Origin: Silvimonas sp. JCM 19000 | Lineage (GTDB): Bacteria > Pseudomonadota > Gammaproteobacteria > Burkholderiales > Chitinibacteraceae | Direction: 5' to 3' | Assembly (NCBI GenBank): GCA_001313065.1 | Contig: BBFD01000100.1 | Coordinates: 1 to 12,862, forward strand | Length of the DNA: 12,862 nucleotides | The notes under the pieces: generated by a model | Database searches by the model: none | Seen by the model: the letters and a program-made list of their open reading frames with translations, nothing else | Told to the model about the DNA's origin: nothing | Translations under genes and position numbers: made by a program | In this document: positions 9,742-12,862 of the stretch, in pieces | Layout: every line of letters starts with the position of its first letter | How positions within the stretch are numbered: the first letter of the stretch is position 1

Positions 9742-11636
9742 GTCGTAACGAGCTTAAAAAATCAACAATCTGAGCGCTATGCGTTCCAGATCCGTATCGC
9801 CGCAGCCGCCTTGCTGGTGCTGGTGTTGTTTGGCTTGCTGGCCGCGCGCTTTAGCTGGCTGCAGGTGATGCAGCACGACAAATACCAGACCATGGCCGAG
9901 CAGAACCGCATCTCGCTGGTTCCGATCGCGCCACCGCGCGGCATTATCTATGACCGTAACGGCGTGGTGCTGGCGCATAACTTTTCGGCTTATACGCTGG
10001 AAATCACGCCGTCGCGCGTGGGCGTGCTGGAAGACTGTATTGATCGGCTCAACAAGATTATCGAGATCACGCCCAAGGATCGCCGTCGCTTTAAAAAGCT
10101 GATGGAAGATACCAAGGACTTTGAATCGCTGCCGATCAAAACCCGGCTGACCGATGAAGAAGTCGCCCGATTTGCCGCCAACAGTTATCAATTTCCTGGC
10201 GTCGAAGTCAAAGCACGTTTATTCCGCCAATATCCACTGGGCGAAGTCGCGTCCCATCTGATTGGTTATATCGGCCGCATCAACGAAAAAAAGATCTGGA
10301 TGATCTGGACGATAAAGGCGAGCTGGCCAATTACCGTGGCACCGACCATATCGGTAAGGTCGGTATTGAAGAAAGTTACGAACAATATCTGCACGGCACC
10401 ACCGGGTTTGAAGAAGTCGAAATCGATGCCGGTGGTCGCGCCATTCGTACTTTGCGCCGCACGCCGCCGCAGCCGGGTAAAAAACCTGATTCTGTCGGTC
10501 GATATCAAGCTGCAGCAAATTGCGGAAAACGCATTTGGTGATCGCAAAGGCGCTTTGGTGGCCATAGACCCCAAGAATGGCGGGGTATTGGCGTTTGTGT
10601 CCAAACCCGGTTTTGATCCGAATCTGTTTGTCGATGGCATTGATCCGCAAAGCTGGAATGATCTGAATACCAGCCCGGATAAACCGCTGAATAACCGGGC
10701 CTTGCGCGGCACGTATCCGCCGGGTTCCACCTTCAAGCCGTTTATGGCCCTGGGCGCGCTGGAAGGTAATTTCCGCTCGCCCAATCAGGTGATTGCCGAT
10801 ACCGGGGTGTTCAATTTTGGCGGCCATACCTTCCACGACGACAAGGTGGGCGGCCACGGCATGGTGGATATGTATCGTTCCATCGTGGTGTCTTGCGACG
10901 TGTATTACTACTCGCTGGCCAATGTGATGGGTATCGATGCAATCTCGCGCTTTATGGGCAGCATGGATTTCGGCAAGCCCACCGGCGTGGATATCAATGG
11001 CGAGCAGCCCGGCGTACTGCCGTCGCAAGAATGGAAGAAAAAAACGCTTCCGCAATCCGGCGCAGCAAAAAATGGTTTGCTGGCGAAACCATCTCCATCG
11101 GCATTGGCCAGGGCTACAACGCCTATACCCCGCTGCAAATGGCGCATGCTACCGCCACGCTGGCCAATGACGGCAGAGAATATCGTCCGCATATGGTGGC
11201 CTATTTGGTCGACGGTAAAACCGGCGCCCGCACGGTGGTGGAACCCACACCCGAAAAGATCATGAACTGGAAGCAATCCAATGTGGACGTGGTCAAGCGG
11301 GCAATGGCGGGGGTAATCCGCGAGGGCACCGGCGCCAAAGCCTTTGCTGGCGCCACGTACACCGCGGCGGGCAAAACCGGTACCGCCCAGGTTTATAGCC
11401 TGAAAGGCGCCAAATACAGCGAAAGCGGCACCAAAGCGCATTTGCGCGACCACGCCTGGTTTATTGCCTATGCCCCGGCGGAAGACCCGAAAATTGCGCT
11501 GGCCGTATTGGTTGAAAACGGCGGTTGGGGTGCGGCGGCAGCGGCGCCGATTGCGCGGCAGGTGCTGGATTATTATCTGACCGGCAAAGAACCCGCCCAA
11601 CCGGCTTCTGAGGTGGAGAGCAGCGACAGTGATTAA
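9738..11636 (+). CDS. mrdA: Penicillin-binding protein 2, elongasome transpeptidase (frame broken by indels)
   Basis: PBP2 crosslinks new lateral-wall peptidoglycan and pairs with RodA. A short cytoplasmic tail, MSRNELKNQQSERYAFQIR, precedes one membrane segment, then the pedestal domain and the transpeptidase domain. With corrected numbering the motifs fall at Ser329 (PPGSTFKPF, SxxK), Ser384 (SCD, the S-x-D motif) and Lys544 (GKTGTAQV, KTG), almost the same positions as in E. coli PBP2. The frame breaks at A6 9756-9761, A7 10286-10292, A6 10479-10484, A7 11038-11044 and A6 11067-11072 (5 expected at each), and at TT 11048-11049 (3 expected). The net excess is 6 bases, giving about 630 residues. 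The start overlaps mreD (ATGA), and the stop overlaps the rodA GTG by 8 bases. Confidence 0.96.
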
Positions 11637-12740
11637 AGTGCTCTGGGATCGCTTTGTGCGGCCAATTGATCCGTGGCTGCTGCTGTTTTTTGTTCTTGCT
11701 GTTTATTTTGTCGTCGATTGTGCTGTTTTCCGCATCCAACCAGGATATGGGCAAGCTCAACGATAAATTCACCTTTATGGGCGTGGCTTTGTGCGTGCTG
11801 TGGGTGATGGCGAATATGCCGCAGCAAGTCTTGATGCGGCTGGCCCTGCCGGTTTATGTGGTCGGCGTGGTGCTGTTGATTTGCGTGGCGTTATTTGGCT
11901 CGGTCAGCCATGGCGCACGGCGTTGGCTCAATATCGGCGTCACCATTCAGCCGTCTGAATTAATGAAGCTGGGCTTGCCGATGATGCTGGCCTGGTATTT
12001 TCATCATTACGAAGCCACGCTCAACTGGAAGCACTTTCTGGTGGCGATGATCTTGCTGGTTATTCCGATGGGCTGATTCTTAAACAGCCTGATCTGGGTA
12101 CGGCCTTGCTGATTGCCTCATCTGGTTTTTTATGTGATGTTTTTTTGCCGGGCTCTCCTGGTATCTGATAGGCGCTTTGGTCGTGGCGGGCGGCGGCCTG
12201 GCGTATGTGGTAACGCACTGGAACTTGTGTATTCATATCCTGCGCGAATACCAATGCCAACGCGTCGCCACCATGCTTGATCCGATGCAGGATCCGCTCG
12301 GCGCTGGCTATCACATTATTCAGGGCACCATTGCCATCGGCTCCGGCGGGCCATTTGGCAAAGGCTGGCTGAACGGCACCCAGACTCACCTCGACTTTAT
12401 TCCGGAACGCACCACCGACTTTATCTTTGCCGTATTCGGCGAGGAATTCGGCCTGGCCGGCAATATCGTGTTGTTGTTGCTGTATTTGATGTTGATTGGC
12501 CGTGGACTGCATATCGCCAATAACGGCTCGACCTTGTTTGGCCGCTTGCTGGCTGGCGCGTTGACGCTGACTTTCTTTACCTATGCCTTCGTCAATATGG
12601 GCATGGTGTCCGGCATTCTGCCGGTGGTGGGCGTGCCGTTGCCGCTGGTGTCTTATGGCGGCACCTCGATGGTGTCGTTGATGGCGGCGTTCGGCATTCT
12701 GATGAGCGTGCAGAAAGATCGCAAACTGATGAAGAACTGA
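11629..12740 (+). CDS. rodA: Peptidoglycan glycosyltransferase RodA, SEDS family (frame broken by indels)
   Basis: RodA polymerises glycan strands from lipid II and works with PBP2. It is a multi-pass membrane protein with the family motifs [53 protein letters not shown] and [19 protein letters not shown]. The essential aspartate lies in [17 protein letters not shown] at 12417-12419, residue 263 after correction (E. coli Asp262). GTG 11629 is preferred because it gives [19 protein letters not shown] and has GGAG ten bases before it; GTG 11638 is possible. The frame breaks at T6 11686-11691 (5 expected), near 12070-12073 (one G missing), at T6 12126-12131 (5 expected) and at T7 12140-12146 (6 expected). 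The corrected length is about 369 residues. A cysteine replaces the first arginine of the usual YQRQRV. Confidence 0.95.
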
Positions 12741-12754
12741 AAAAAAGAGGGCGA

Positions 12755-12862
12755 GTGGGCGTGGCGAAGACATGGACTGAGATCATCACCTGGCGCCGCT
12801 GCGCCAGCGTTGCATTGACCACGCTGCTGGTCGCCTGCGGTAGCGCGCCGCGCCAGCCCGTC
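12755..12862 (+). CDS. Lipoprotein, 3' partial (RlpA- or MltB-type by context)
   Basis: Thirty-six codons run from GTG 12755 to the right edge, with AGAGG four bases before the start; GTG 12761 is an in-frame alternative. The product has a basic N-terminal stretch (TWRR), a hydrophobic core (ASVALTTLLVA) and the lipobox LVAC at residues 25-28 followed by GSAPRQPV, so it is a lipid-anchored envelope protein. Genes in this place after rodA often encode the septal lipoprotein RlpA or the lytic transglycosylase MltB. Too little is visible to choose between them. It lies 14 bp after the rodA stop and likely belongs to the same operon. Confidence 0.7.
   Translation, partial: MGVAKTWTEIITWRRCASVALTTLLVACGSAPRQPV

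Noticed and set aside
10219..11055. Open minus-strand frame of 278 codons across mrdA
   Set aside because: A shadow of the PBP2 gene, whose transpeptidase motifs are all in the + strand frame.
9756..11072. Programmed ribosomal frameshifting in mrdA at A-rich sites
   Set aside because: Six separate shifts in one gene with no stimulatory structures and no known precedent; run-length errors explain all of them.

Overview
The window looks like a GC-rich betaproteobacterial chromosome segment. The best guess is Neisseriales or a relative, based on the protein sequences and on the gatCAB operon lying divergent from mreBCD-mrdA-rodA, a layout I know from Betaproteobacteria. This placement comes from remembered families, not from a search.

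Layout. Positions 1-2189 (+) hold the 3' part of a large di-heme c-type cytochrome (DHOR/DUF1111, putative peroxidase) with a beta-rich N-terminal extension. A very long inverted repeat (2193-2314) separates it from the convergent gat operon. That operon runs leftward from 6888: gatC, gmhA, gatA, a GNAT acetyltransferase, gatB. A 253-bp divergent intergenic region (6889-7141) follows. The rod-shape operon then runs rightward: mreB, mreC, mreD, mrdA (PBP2), rodA, and the first 36 codons of a lipoprotein at the right edge.

How the genes work together. GatC, GatA and GatB form the tRNA-dependent amidotransferase that corrects mischarged Asp-tRNA(Asn) and/or Glu-tRNA(Gln). MreB, MreC, MreD, PBP2 and RodA form the elongasome that builds lateral-wall peptidoglycan. 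GmhA makes the heptose precursor of the lipopolysaccharide core. Its place inside the gat operon, with ATGA start/stop overlap to gatC, is the most unusual biological feature here. The acetyltransferase between gatA and gatB is the second inserted gene.

Sequence quality dominates the reading. Almost every gene except gatC and gmhA is split across frames. The breaks follow a rule: A/T runs inferred to be 5-6 nt appear as 6-8 nt, and runs inferred to be GGG, GGGG, CCC, AAA or TTT appear one base short. Restoring these runs gives uninterrupted proteins of normal family length with every catalytic motif in place. I therefore annotate each broken gene as one intact CDS with probable sequencing or assembly indels, not as a pseudogene. 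I saw no convincing new defence, mobile or CRISPR system.
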